Assembly (NCBI GenBank): GCA_003240775.1
Contig: QFNI01000007.1
Span: forward strand, 32,300-96,299
Reading direction: 5' to 3'
DNA: 64,000 nt
DNA from: Mesorhizobium amorphae
GTDB lineage: Bacteria; Pseudomonadota; Alphaproteobacteria; Rhizobiales; Rhizobiaceae
Shown: in pieces, positions 16,491 through 24,426 of the stretch
Position numbering within the stretch: position 1 is the first letter of the stretch
How the letters are laid out: every line of letters starts with the position of its first letter
Made by a program: the position numbers and the translations under genes
The notes under the pieces: model-generated
Told to the model about the DNA's origin: nothing
Databases searched by the model: none
The model's input: the letters and a program-made list of their open reading frames with translations, nothing else

Positions 16491-17588
16491 ATGTATGTCG
16501 CGGTGAAGGGTGGCGAAAAGGCCATCGACAACGCCCACCGGCTGCTCGCCCACAAGCGGCGCGGCGACATGGGCGTGCCTGCGCTGACGCTCGCGCAGAT
16601 CACGGAACAGCTCGCGCTCGCCGTCGACCGCGTGATGGCGGAAGGCTCGCTCTACGACCGGGAGCTTGCGGCACTCGCCGTGCGCCAGGCGCGCGGCGAC
16701 CTGATCGAGGCGATCTTCCTGCTGCGCGCGTTCCGCACCACCCTACCCCGCTTCGGCGGAAGCGTGCCGCTGGAAACGGGCGCGATGCGGATCAGCCGCC
16801 GCGTTTCGGCGACCTTCAAGGACATGCCCGGCGGCCAGGTGCTCGGGCCGACCTTCGATTACACCCACCGCCTGCTCGATTTCGCGATCGAGGCCGAAGG
16901 GGAAGCGCCGAGCCTGGGCGCGGCATCGGACGAGCCGGTTCCGCGTGTGACCGACTTCGTGGGCGAGGAAGGGCTGATCGAGCGGGCCGAGGCACCCCAA
17001 ACCGACGAGCCCGTGGGCGATCTCACGCGTGCGCCGCTCGAATTCCCCGCGGAGCGCGACCTGCGCCTCCAGGCGCTGGCGCGCGGCGACGAGGGGTTCC
17101 TGCTCGCGCTCGCCTATTCCACCCAGCGCGGCTTCGGGCGCACGCACCCCTTCGTGGGCGAGATCCGCTTCGGCACGGTGGAGGCGTCCTTCGTGCCGGA
17201 GGAACTGGGCTTCGCGGTGCCCCTGGGGCGTGTCGAGGTGACGGAATGCCAGATGGTGAACCAGTTCACCGGAGGCGGCGAAACCCCGCCGCAGTTCACG
17301 CGCGGCTATGGGCTCGTCTTCGGCCAGAGCGAGCGCAAGGCGATGTCGATGGCGCTGGTGGACCGCTCGCTTCGCGCCGACGAGTTCGGCGAGGAGCGCG
17401 GCGCGCCCGCCCAGGACGAGGAATTCGTGCTGTCGCATTGCGACAACGTTCAGGCGACCGGCTTCGTGGAGCACCTGAAGCTGCCGCATTACGTGGATTT
17501 CCAGGCCGAGCTCGGCCTGCTTCGCACGCTGCGCGCCGAGTGGGACGCGCGGCAGCAAGACGAGCCCATGCGGGAGGCTGCGGAATGA
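16491..17588 (+). CDS. phnI: C-P lyase subunit PhnI
   Basis: A 365-residue subunit that acts as the nucleosidase component, displacing adenine from ATP to give the ribose triphosphate phosphonate. Characteristic parts include MYVAVKGGEKAI at the start, VRQARGDLIEAIFLLRAFR, YSTQRGFGRTHPFVGEIR and LSHCDNVQATGFVEHLKLPHY. The start ATG is preceded by AGGAATAGCC. Its stop overlaps the start of phnJ (ATGA), implying coupled translation of the core complex. Confidence 0.95.
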   Translation: MYVAVKGGEKAIDNAHRLLAHKRRGDMGVPALTLAQITEQLALAVDRVMAEGSLYDRELAALAVRQARGDLIEAIFLLRAFRTTLPRFGGSVPLETGAMRISRRVSATFKDMPGGQVLGPTFDYTHRLLDFAIEAEGEAPSLGAASDEPVPRVTDFVGEEGLIERAEAPQTDEPVGDLTRAPLEFPAERDLRLQALARGDEGFLLALAYSTQRGFGRTHPFVGEIRFGTVEASFVPEELGFAVPLGRVEVTECQMVNQFTGGGETPPQFTRGYGLVFGQSERKAMSMALVDRSLRADEFGEERGAPAQDEEFVLSHCDNVQATGFVEHLKLPHYVDFQAELGLLRTLRAEWDARQQDEPMREAAE

Positions 17589-18493
17589 GCGCTGCGACCG
17601 AAGACCAGGCGCCCTACAACTTCGCCTATCTCGACGAAAACACCAAGCGCATGATCCGGCGCGCGATCCTCAAGGGCATCGCCATTCCCGGCTACCAAGT
17701 CCCCTTCGCCTCCCGCGAGATGCCGATGCCATACGGCTGGGGCACGGGCGGCGTGCAGGTGACGGCGGCGATCCTGGGGCCGGAAGACCGACTCAAGGTG
17801 ATCGACCAGGGGTCGGACGACACGACGAACGCGGTCTCGATCCGCAAGTTCTTCGAGAAGACGGCGGGCGTCGAGACCACGACCAAGACGGCGGAAGCCT
17901 CCGTGATCCAGACGCGCCACCGCATTCCCGAGCATCCGCTCGCGGAGGGCCAGGTGCTGGTCTATCAGGTGCCGATCCCCGAACCCCTGCGCTTTCTGGA
18001 GCCGCGCGAGACCGAAACGCGCAAGCTGCACGCGCTGGCCGATTACGGGCTGATGCATGTGAAGCTCTACGAGGACATCGCGCGCCACGGGCATATCGCC
18101 ACCACCTATGCCTACCCTGTGGAGGTGGACGGGCGCTATGTGATGGACCCCTCGCCCACGCCCAAGTTCGACAACCCCAAGATGAACGACTGCGCGGCGC
18201 TTCAGCTCTTCGGCGCAGGGCGTGAGAAGCGCATCTATGCGGTGCCGCCTTACACGCGAGTGGTCAGCCTCGACTTCGAGGATCATCCCTTCGCGGTGCA
18301 GGAATTCGCCAAGCCGTGCGCGCTCTGCGGCGCGCGGCACGTCTATCTCGACGAGATCGTGCTCGACGACCGTGGCGGGCGCATGTTCGCCTGCTCGGAC
18401 ACCGATTTCTGCGAGACGCGCCGGGCGGACGGCCATCGCGGCGAGAGCCTTGGAGCCGTGCCCCACGCGATCGCGGGGGAAAGCCATGTCTGA
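17585..18493 (+). CDS. phnJ: Carbon-phosphorus lyase, radical SAM protein PhnJ
   Basis: A 302-residue enzyme that breaks the C-P bond of the ribose-1-phosphonate-5-phosphate intermediate. The iron-sulfur cysteines follow the PhnJ-specific spacing: C245-x2-C248-x21-C270, with a further Cys276. The conserved glycine-radical region KGIAIPGYQVPFASREMPMPYG begins near residue 30. All landmarks of an active enzyme are present. The stop lies within the start of the GNAT gene that follows (8-bp overlap). Confidence 0.96.
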   Translation: MSAATEDQAPYNFAYLDENTKRMIRRAILKGIAIPGYQVPFASREMPMPYGWGTGGVQVTAAILGPEDRLKVIDQGSDDTTNAVSIRKFFEKTAGVETTTKTAEASVIQTRHRIPEHPLAEGQVLVYQVPIPEPLRFLEPRETETRKLHALADYGLMHVKLYEDIARHGHIATTYAYPVEVDGRYVMDPSPTPKFDNPKMNDCAALQLFGAGREKRIYAVPPYTRVVSLDFEDHPFAVQEFAKPCALCGARHVYLDEIVLDDRGGRMFACSDTDFCETRRADGHRGESLGAVPHAIAGESHV

Positions 18494-18962
18494 GCTCTCC
18501 GTGCGCAAGGCCGAAAAAGCCGACATTCCCACAGTCCTTGCGCTCTACGCCCAGGCCGACTTCAACGACGGGCGCGTGGTGTCCGTGGCCGAGGCCGAAG
18601 CGCTCTTCGACACGTTCTCGCGCTATCCCGACTATGCGGTCTATCTCGCCGAGATCGAGGGCGAGCCCGTCGGCACATTCTGCCTGATGCGGGTGGACAA
18701 CATCGCGCATTGGGGGACGCCGGTCGCGATGGTGGAAAGCGTCGTCGTGTCCGAGCATCACCAGCGCCGGGGCATCGGCCGCCTGATGATGCAGGAAGCG
18801 GCCGGACTTGCGCAGGCCAAGGGCTGCTACAAGCTCGTGCTCTCCTCCAACCAGAACTCGGCCCACGCCCACGCCTTCTATGCCGCGCTCGGCTTCACCC
18901 GCTACGGCTTCTCCTTCAAGCTCGAGCCGCCGGCGATCACGGACAAGGGGATTGCCGCATGA
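18486..18962 (+). CDS. GNAT-family N-acetyltransferase in the C-P lyase operon (PhnO-like role)
   Basis: A 158-residue GNAT protein. The acetyl-CoA-binding motif A is HHQRRGIGRLMM, preceded by the strand VESVVV and followed by NQNSAHAHAFYAALGF. It is inserted between phnJ and phnK with overlaps at both ends (8 bp and 4 bp), so it is made with the lyase. By position it probably acetylates aminoalkylphosphonates as PhnO does, protecting cells from toxic 1-aminoalkylphosphonates or aiding cleavage. This is inferred from context, so no gene symbol is given. Confidence 0.82.
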   Translation: MSELSVRKAEKADIPTVLALYAQADFNDGRVVSVAEAEALFDTFSRYPDYAVYLAEIEGEPVGTFCLMRVDNIAHWGTPVAMVESVVVSEHHQRRGIGRLMMQEAAGLAQAKGCYKLVLSSNQNSAHAHAFYAALGFTRYGFSFKLEPPAITDKGIAA

Positions 18963-19732
18963 CGACGCCGCTTCTTTCCGCGCGCAACCTTTCCAAGCGC
19001 TACGGCGCGCGGCTCGGCTGCGCGGATGTTTCCTTCGATCTCTACGAGGGCGAGGTGCTGGCCGTGGTGGGCGAGTCGGGCTCGGGCAAGTCGACGCTGC
19101 TCGGTCTGATCTCGACCGAACTGGCGGCGACATCGGGCTCGGTGCACTACCGCTTCCGCGACGGGCAGACGCGCGATCTCGCGAGCCTGTCGGAATCCGA
19201 GCGCCGCTTTCTCCTGCGCACCGACTGGGGCTTCGTGCGCCAGGACGCGCGCGAGGGGCTGAGGATGGGCGTGTCGGCCGGCGGCAATGTGGGCGAGCGG
19301 CTGATGGCCGTGGGCGAGCGGCATTACGGCCAGATCCGCGCCAAGGCCGAGGACTGGCTCGGCCGCGTCGAGATCGAGGCCTCGCGCACCGACGACATGC
19401 CCGGCTCGTTCTCGGGCGGCATGCGCCAACGCCTCCAGATCGCGCGCAACCTCGTGACGCACCCGCGCATCGTGTTCATGGACGAGCCGACTTCGGGCCT
19501 CGACGTTTCCGTGCAGGCGCGCCTGCTCGACCTGATCCGCGGGCTGGTGGCCGATCTCGGGCTGGCGGTGGTGATCGTCACCCACGACCTCGCGGTCGCC
19601 CGCCTGCTGTCGCACCGGACGCTGGTGATGCGCGGCGGGCATGTGGTGGAGACCGGCCTCACCGACCAGGTGCTCGACGACCCGCAGGCTCCCTACACCC
19701 AACTCCTCGTTTCCTCGGTGCTGCCCGCATGA
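18959..19732 (+). CDS. phnK: C-P lyase-associated ABC-type ATPase PhnK
   Basis: A 257-residue ATPase resembling oligopeptide-transporter NBDs. It has Walker A GESGSGKST, signature FSGGMRQRL and Walker B IVFMDEPTSGLDVSVQ. PhnK is not a transporter; it binds the PhnGHIJ core, and its ATPase activity is needed for phosphonate breakdown. The motif DWGFVRQDAREGLRMGVSAGGN is specific to PhnK. The gene overlaps both neighbours by 4 bp. Confidence 0.95.
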   Translation: MTTPLLSARNLSKRYGARLGCADVSFDLYEGEVLAVVGESGSGKSTLLGLISTELAATSGSVHYRFRDGQTRDLASLSESERRFLLRTDWGFVRQDAREGLRMGVSAGGNVGERLMAVGERHYGQIRAKAEDWLGRVEIEASRTDDMPGSFSGGMRQRLQIARNLVTHPRIVFMDEPTSGLDVSVQARLLDLIRGLVADLGLAVVIVTHDLAVARLLSHRTLVMRGGHVVETGLTDQVLDDPQAPYTQLLVSSVLPA

Positions 19733-20448
19733 CCGCGCCCGTTCTCTCGCTCCGCAACGTCGCCAAGGATTTCACGCTGCACCTGCGCGGCGGCAATGTG
19801 ATCCCCGTGATGGCTGACGTGTCGTTCGACGTGATGCCGGGCGAATGCGCGGTGCTCGGCGGGCCCTCGGGCATCGGCAAGTCGTCCATCCTCAAGATGG
19901 TCTATGGCAATTATCGCGCGAGCACGGGCTCGATCCTGCTGCGTGACGGCGCCGTTCAGGTCGACATCACGAAGGCCGAGCCGCGCGAGGTGCTGCGCCT
20001 GCGGGGAAGCGTGGTCGGCTATGTCAGCCAGTTCCTGCGCGTGATCCCGCGCGTGTCCGCGCTCGACATCGTGGCGGAGGCGGCACGGGGGCCGGGCGTT
20101 TCCGAGCGCGAGGCGCGCGAGCACGCCGAACACCTTCTGGCGCTTCTCGCCCTGCCGCCCAAGCTCTGGCCGCTGCCGCCAGCGACATTCTCGGGCGGCG
20201 AGCAGCAGCGCGTGAACATCGCACGCGGCTTGGCCGCCCCCCGCGCGCTCCTGCTTCTGGACGAGCCCACCGCCTCGCTCGACGCCCGCAACCGCGAAAC
20301 CGTGATGGGCCTGATCGAAAGCAAGAAGCGGGAGGGCGTTGCCATTCTCGGCATCTTCCACGACGAGGATGTGCGCGATGCGGTGGCGAGCCGCATCATC
20401 GACGTGTCCCGCTTCGCGCCTGCCCCGAAAGAACCAGTCCATGCTTGA
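19729..20448 (+). CDS. phnL: C-P lyase-associated ABC-type ATPase PhnL
   Basis: A 239-residue ATPase with Walker A GGPSGIGKSS, signature FSGGEQQRVNIARG and Walker B LLLLDEPTASLD. Together with PhnK it forms the ATPase pair on the C-P lyase core. The GYVSQFLRVIPRVSALDIVAE segment in the Q-loop region is typical of PhnL. The last 8 bp overlap the start of phnM. Confidence 0.95.
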   Translation: MTAPVLSLRNVAKDFTLHLRGGNVIPVMADVSFDVMPGECAVLGGPSGIGKSSILKMVYGNYRASTGSILLRDGAVQVDITKAEPREVLRLRGSVVGYVSQFLRVIPRVSALDIVAEAARGPGVSEREAREHAEHLLALLALPPKLWPLPPATFSGGEQQRVNIARGLAAPRALLLLDEPTASLDARNRETVMGLIESKKREGVAILGIFHDEDVRDAVASRIIDVSRFAPAPKEPVHA

Positions 20449-21592
20449 GCCCGAAAGCTTCGTTCTCGAAAACGCGGCGCTGATCCTGCCGAACCAGGTG
20501 ATCGAGAAGGGGTGGCTCGCGGTGGCCGACGGGCGGATTACGGAGTTCGGCGAAGGCGAGGCGCCCGAGCGCGGCGTCGACTGCCGCGGCGACTACCTCC
20601 TGCCCGGCCTGGTGGAACTGCACACCGACCACCTCGAAAGCCATTTCGCGCCGCGCCCGCATGTGCGCTGGCACGCGCTTTCGGCGGTAACGGCGTATGA
20701 CGCTCAGATCGCGGCATCCGGCATCACCACCGTGTTCGACAGCTTGCGCGCGGGCTCGGACGCCGATTCGGCCTCGATCGGCGCGGACCTCCTGGCGCTC
20801 GCCGAAGCGCTCGCCTCGGCGAAGACGCTCGGCGCGCTCAGGGTGGACCACCGCACCCACCTGCGCTGCGAGATCGCTTCGGCGGATGTGGTGGAACAGG
20901 TGGAGGATTTCGCGACGCGATATCCCATCCACCTGATGTCGCTCATGGACCACACGCCCGGCCAGCGGCAGTTCCGCGACATCGAGACGTGGAAGCTCTT
21001 CTACATGCGCAAGGTGAAGTGGAGCGACGAGGAGCTTGCCCGCTTCGTCCGTCAGCGGCTCGAGATCCACGAGCGCTATGCGGCCGAGCACCGCCTGCAG
21101 CTCGTGGCGCTTTCGGAGCGGGTGGGCGCGGTGCTCGCCTCGCATGACGACGCGACCGCCGAGCATGTCGAGGAATCCGTTGCGAACGGGGTGAAGGTGG
21201 CGGAGTTTCCGACCACGGTGGAAGCGGCCGCCGCATCCCACGAGGCGCAGGTCGCGGTGATGATGGGCGCGCCCAATGTGGTGCGCGGCGGCTCGCATTC
21301 GGGCAATGTGGCGGCCGAGGTGCTGGCGCGCGAGGGGCTGCTCGACGTGCTGTCGTCGGACTACGTGCCGGCGAGCCTCCTGTTTTCCGCCTTCCACCTT
21401 CCGCGCCGGGTGCCGGAGATTGCGCTTCCCCAGGCGATCCGCATGGTCACCTCGGCGCCGGCCCAGGCGGTCGGGCTCGACGACCGCGGCGAGATCGCGC
21501 CTGGCAAGCGCGCCGACCTCGTGCGGGTCGCGGTGGCCGACGATGCGCCCATGGTGCGCCGCGTCTGGGCCGAAGGGCGCTTTGCGGCGTGA
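20441..21592 (+). CDS. phnM: Alpha-D-ribose 1-methylphosphonate 5-triphosphate diphosphatase PhnM
   Basis: A 383-residue metal-dependent amidohydrolase-fold enzyme that removes pyrophosphate from the ribose-triphosphate phosphonate before PhnJ acts. Metal ligands are seen in VELHTDHLESHF, and further conserved blocks are MDHTPGQRQFRD and GAPNVVRGGSHSGNVAA, the latter being a PhnM hallmark. It ends the tight G-to-M cluster; phnN follows after 141 bp. Confidence 0.95.
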   Translation: MLEPESFVLENAALILPNQVIEKGWLAVADGRITEFGEGEAPERGVDCRGDYLLPGLVELHTDHLESHFAPRPHVRWHALSAVTAYDAQIAASGITTVFDSLRAGSDADSASIGADLLALAEALASAKTLGALRVDHRTHLRCEIASADVVEQVEDFATRYPIHLMSLMDHTPGQRQFRDIETWKLFYMRKVKWSDEELARFVRQRLEIHERYAAEHRLQLVALSERVGAVLASHDDATAEHVEESVANGVKVAEFPTTVEAAAASHEAQVAVMMGAPNVVRGGSHSGNVAAEVLAREGLLDVLSSDYVPASLLFSAFHLPRRVPEIALPQAIRMVTSAPAQAVGLDDRGEIAPGKRADLVRVAVADDAPMVRRVWAEGRFAA

Positions 21593-21660
21593 GATGGTGA
21601 GCGTCCCAGGGCCGGCGGCGGTTTTCAGTCCGGCATTCGTCCGGACCGGCGGGAGCGTTT

Positions 21661-21696
21661 CCCTCACCTCCTGCCCTTCCCCTCAAGGGGGAGGGA
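21661..21696 (+). repeat. GC-rich palindromic repeat between phnM and phnN
   Basis: CCCTCACCTCCTGCCCTTCC followed by CCTCAAGGGGGAGGG is a diverged copy of the palindromic element found at 13613, 13772, 13869, 34598 and 34669. It could form a hairpin in the phn transcript between phnM and phnN. Confidence 0.6.
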
Positions 21697-21733
21697 AGAC
21701 GGCGAGGCTTGCGTGTTTCGAGGAGTTCGTTCG

Positions 21734-22318
21734 ATGAGCGGCACATTCGTCTGCGTGGTGGGGCCGAGCGGGGCCGGCAAGGACACGCTGATCGCGGGGG
21801 CGCGGGCGGCGCTCGCGGGGGACCGGCGCTTCACCTTTCCCCGGCGCGTGGTGACGCGCGACGCATCCGACGCCGAGGACCACGACACGGTGTCGGTCGA
21901 GAATTTCGGCCTCATGGAGGCCAAGGGCGAGTTCGCGCTGTCCTGGGGCGCGCACGGGCTGCGCTATGCCATTCCGGGCGTGGTGGCCTCCGACCTCGCG
22001 GGGCACCGGGTTGCCGTGTGCAACCTGTCGCGCCGCGCGGTGGCGGATGCCAAGAAGCGCTTCGAGCATGTGCGCGTCGTGCTGGTGACCGCGCCGCGCG
22101 AGGTTCTGCGCGCGCGCATCCTGGCGCGCGGGCGCGAGGACGGCGCGGACCTCGACCGCCGGCTGGACCGGGAGGCGGGCACGCATACCGACGCCGACCT
22201 CACGATCACCAACACCGGGCCGGTCGCTTCGCATGTGGCGGGCTTCACGCGCTTTCTGCAGGACCTGGCCGAAGAGGATGCGGGTGCCGCGGGCTTTCCG
22301 CTCGGACGCGCCTCGTGA
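21734..22318 (+). CDS. phnN: Ribose 1,5-bisphosphokinase PhnN
   Basis: A 194-residue guanylate-kinase-like P-loop enzyme (GPSGAGKDT at the N-terminus) that phosphorylates ribose 1,5-bisphosphate to PRPP, the last step in salvaging the ribose carrier of C-P lyase. The block RRVVTRDASDAEDHDTVS and the C-terminal TNTGPVA are typical. The start at 21734 has AGGAG 8-12 bp upstream. Its stop overlaps the GTG start of the MOSC gene. Confidence 0.94.
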   Translation: MSGTFVCVVGPSGAGKDTLIAGARAALAGDRRFTFPRRVVTRDASDAEDHDTVSVENFGLMEAKGEFALSWGAHGLRYAIPGVVASDLAGHRVAVCNLSRRAVADAKKRFEHVRVVLVTAPREVLRARILARGREDGADLDRRLDREAGTHTDADLTITNTGPVASHVAGFTRFLQDLAEEDAGAAGFPLGRAS

Positions 22319-22851
22319 AGGTCGCAAGCGTCGCCGCGAGCCCCGGCCACTCGTTCTCCAAGGCGGTGCGGGGCGAAATCCGCCTGCTCGAAGGGCTGGG
22401 CGTGGAAGGCGACGCCCATGCGGGCGTGACGGTGAAGCATCGCTCGCGCGTGGCCAAGGACCCTACGCAGCCCAACCTGCGCCAGGTTCATCTGGTGCAG
22501 GGCGAGACGCTGGCGGAACTCAGCGCGCAGGGCTTTCGGGTGGAGCCCGGCACGATCGGCGAGAACGTGCTGACGGAAGGCATCGACCTCCTGGCGCTCC
22601 CGACCGGTGCGGTGCTGCATCTGGGCGAGCAGGCGCGGGTGGAGGTGACGGGCCTGCGCAATCCCTGCGCGCAGCTCGACAACTATCAGGCCGGCCTCAC
22701 GCGCGCGGTGCTCGACCGGGACGCGGAGGGCAACCTCGTGCGCAAGGCGGGCGTGATGGCGGTGGTGCTCTCTGGCGGAACGGTGGCTGCGGGCGACCCG
22801 ATCACCGTGACCCTGCCGCCCGAACCGCACCGGCCGCTTGAAAAGGTCTGA
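22315..22851 (+). CDS. MOSC-domain protein coupled to phnN
   Basis: A 178-residue protein consisting essentially of one MOSC domain. MOSC domains are beta-barrels that in other proteins hold sulfurated molybdenum cofactor or carry sulfur. The conserved Cys lies in GLRNPCAQLDNYQ, with GLGVEGDAHAG near the N-terminus. It starts with GTG at 22315, overlapping the phnN stop by 4 bp, so it is expressed with the phosphonate genes. Stand-alone MOSC proteins of this type may detoxify nitrogen-hydroxylated compounds; a role in phosphonate use is unproven. Confidence 0.85.
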   Translation: MKVASVAASPGHSFSKAVRGEIRLLEGLGVEGDAHAGVTVKHRSRVAKDPTQPNLRQVHLVQGETLAELSAQGFRVEPGTIGENVLTEGIDLLALPTGAVLHLGEQARVEVTGLRNPCAQLDNYQAGLTRAVLDRDAEGNLVRKAGVMAVVLSGGTVAAGDPITVTLPPEPHRPLEKV

Positions 22852-22927
22852 GGCCCCGCCCGAGCCTCAGGCCGGAACCCTTCTCCGTCGCTCGCAGTTT
22901 TCGGCCCGTTCACACGGAGCCAGCCCG

Positions 22928-24040
22928 ATGCAAGCACCCGTTCGCTATTTTCCCGGCGTGGAAGAGGTGAAGCCCGACGAGGCCGAGACGATCCAAGGCC
23001 TCAAGGACGCCTTCGACACGATCCTGGAAAAGACCGCCGAAGACTACGGCCACGCCGTGCGCTCCGTGCACGCCAAGTCGCACGGCATCCTGGAAGGCGA
23101 GCTCGAAGTGCTGCCGGGGCTCGCGCCCGAACTGGCGCAGGGGCTGTTCGCGAAGCCTGGCAAGCACAAGGTCTATCTGCGCATCTCCACCAATGCCGGG
23201 GACATCCTGCCCGACGCCATCTCGTTGCCGCGCGGGCTGGCCATCAAGGTGCTCGACGTCGAAGGCGAGCGCCTCTCCGGCTCGGAAGGCACCGCGCAGG
23301 ACTTCGTGATGGTCAACGGCAAGGTGTTCCAGGCGAAGACCGCCGACAAGTTCCTAGGCAACCTCAAGCTGCTGGCCGCCACGACCGACCGCCTGGAAGG
23401 CACCAAGAAGGTGATGTCGGCCGTGCTGCGCGGCGTGAACACGGCGCTTGAGACGGTGGGCATCGACAGCTCTGCCATCAAGACGCTCGGCGGCGCGCCG
23501 AACGTGGAGCCGCTGGGCGAGACCTATTTCTCGGCCACGCCCTTCCGCTACGGCGACCACATCGCGAAGTTCTCGCTGATGCCCGTGGCGCCTGCCCTCA
23601 CCGCGCTGACGGGCGAGGTGATCGCGGTCGACGGGCGCGAGAACGCCATCCGCGAGGAGGTGCAGAAGGAGATGAAGGGCATCGAGGCCGAGTGGGCCTT
23701 CCGCGTGCAGCTCTGCCGGGACCTGGAGAAGCAGCCGGTGGAAGACCCGACCGTCGAGTGGGACGAAGCGGAAGCGCCCTTCCAGACGGTGGCCACGATC
23801 AGAGCGGCGCCGCAGGACAGCTGGGACGAGGCGCGCGTGCAGGAGGTCAACGAGGAGATGCGCTTCTCGGTCTGGACGGGGATCGCGGACCACCGGCCGC
23901 TCGGCAACATCAACCGCGCCCGCAACGAGCCTTACCGCCATTCGGCGAATTTCCGCGCCCGCTTCAACGGCTGCCCCTATCACGAGCCGGCAGGTGCTGC
24001 CGGCGAGGCCGAGCCCGCCCCAGCGCAGAAGAGCATCTGA
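22928..24040 (+). CDS. Catalase-family protein lacking the C-terminal catalase regions
   Basis: A 370-residue protein with a reduced catalase-like heme domain, as in the small catalase-related proteins annotated as catalase family or SrpA-like. Recognisable parts are HAKSHGILEGELEV near the N-terminus, where the distal His lies, then FVMVNGKVFQAK, the ETYFSATPFRYGDHIAKFSLMP block and RFSVWTGIADHRPLGNINRARNEPY near the C-terminus. Peroxidase or peroxide-linked chemistry is likely, but true catalase activity is uncertain. A GCCCCG/CGGGGC hairpin follows the stop. Confidence 0.8.
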   Translation: MQAPVRYFPGVEEVKPDEAETIQGLKDAFDTILEKTAEDYGHAVRSVHAKSHGILEGELEVLPGLAPELAQGLFAKPGKHKVYLRISTNAGDILPDAISLPRGLAIKVLDVEGERLSGSEGTAQDFVMVNGKVFQAKTADKFLGNLKLLAATTDRLEGTKKVMSAVLRGVNTALETVGIDSSAIKTLGGAPNVEPLGETYFSATPFRYGDHIAKFSLMPVAPALTALTGEVIAVDGRENAIREEVQKEMKGIEAEWAFRVQLCRDLEKQPVEDPTVEWDEAEAPFQTVATIRAAPQDSWDEARVQEVNEEMRFSVWTGIADHRPLGNINRARNEPYRHSANFRARFNGCPYHEPAGAAGEAEPAPAQKSI

Positions 24041-24058
24041 GCCCCGCGCGCTCGGGGC
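24041..24058 (+). terminator. Hairpin after the catalase-like gene
   Basis: GCCCCG at 24041-24046 pairs with CGGGGC at 24053-24058 around a 6-nt loop immediately after the stop codon. There is no following T-run, so termination would need another factor. Confidence 0.35.
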
Positions 24059-24185
24059 GATTCGAGGCTGCGTCTTCCGGTCGGTCGGTCGGGGATGCGA
24101 TCCCGCCCGAAAGGAAAAGCCATCCTACGGGCGAAGCGGAGGGCGAGGAAAACGTCCTCTGGATGGCCGAAAATCTAAAATGGAC

Positions 24186-24213
24186 AATGTCTATAATCTT
24201 TGTAGATAATTGG
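24186..24213. promoter_or_regulatory. AT-rich imperfect palindrome, possible operator
   Basis: CAATGTCTATAATC followed by TTTGTAGATAATTG is an imperfect inverted repeat (TGTCTA / TAGATA) in an AT-rich island within GC-rich DNA, 21 bp before the ATG of the small membrane-protein gene. The left half matches the half-site of the putative phnF operator, but the spacer is 9 rather than 6 bp. It could equally hold a -10 box (TAGATAAT). Confidence 0.35.
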
Positions 24214-24233
24214 GGCGCAACCGAGGCTTTCTC

Positions 24234-24362
24234 ATGGCGCACCTTTTGTCCGACCGGCCTGCCAAGTTCCTGTCCCGCTCCGCCGCCCCTCTTTGGGCGG
24301 ACCGCGCGCTTTTCGCGCTGTGCATCGGCTTCGTGAGCCTCGTGATCACCGGAGTGATCTGA
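24234..24362 (+). CDS. Small single-pass membrane protein (42 aa)
   Basis: A 42-residue open frame. A polar, basic N-terminal half (MAHLLSDRPAKFLSRSAAPLWAD) precedes one hydrophobic helix, ALFALCIGFVSLVITGVI, at the C-terminus. It follows an AT-rich promoter-like island and precedes the luciferase-like monooxygenase gene by 64 bp. No family is recognised. The clear helix and position support a real gene. Confidence 0.5.
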   Translation: MAHLLSDRPAKFLSRSAAPLWADRALFALCIGFVSLVITGVI

Positions 24363-24426
24363 GAGTTTCTCCAAGAGGCGGAGCGCCGCCCGACATACCC
24401 TTATGCCTGAGACGGGAGGACGCGTG

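Noticed and set aside
22928..24040. Full-length catalase (KatE/KatA)
   Set aside because: At 370 residues it lacks large parts of the catalase barrel and tail; only the reduced catalase-like core is present.
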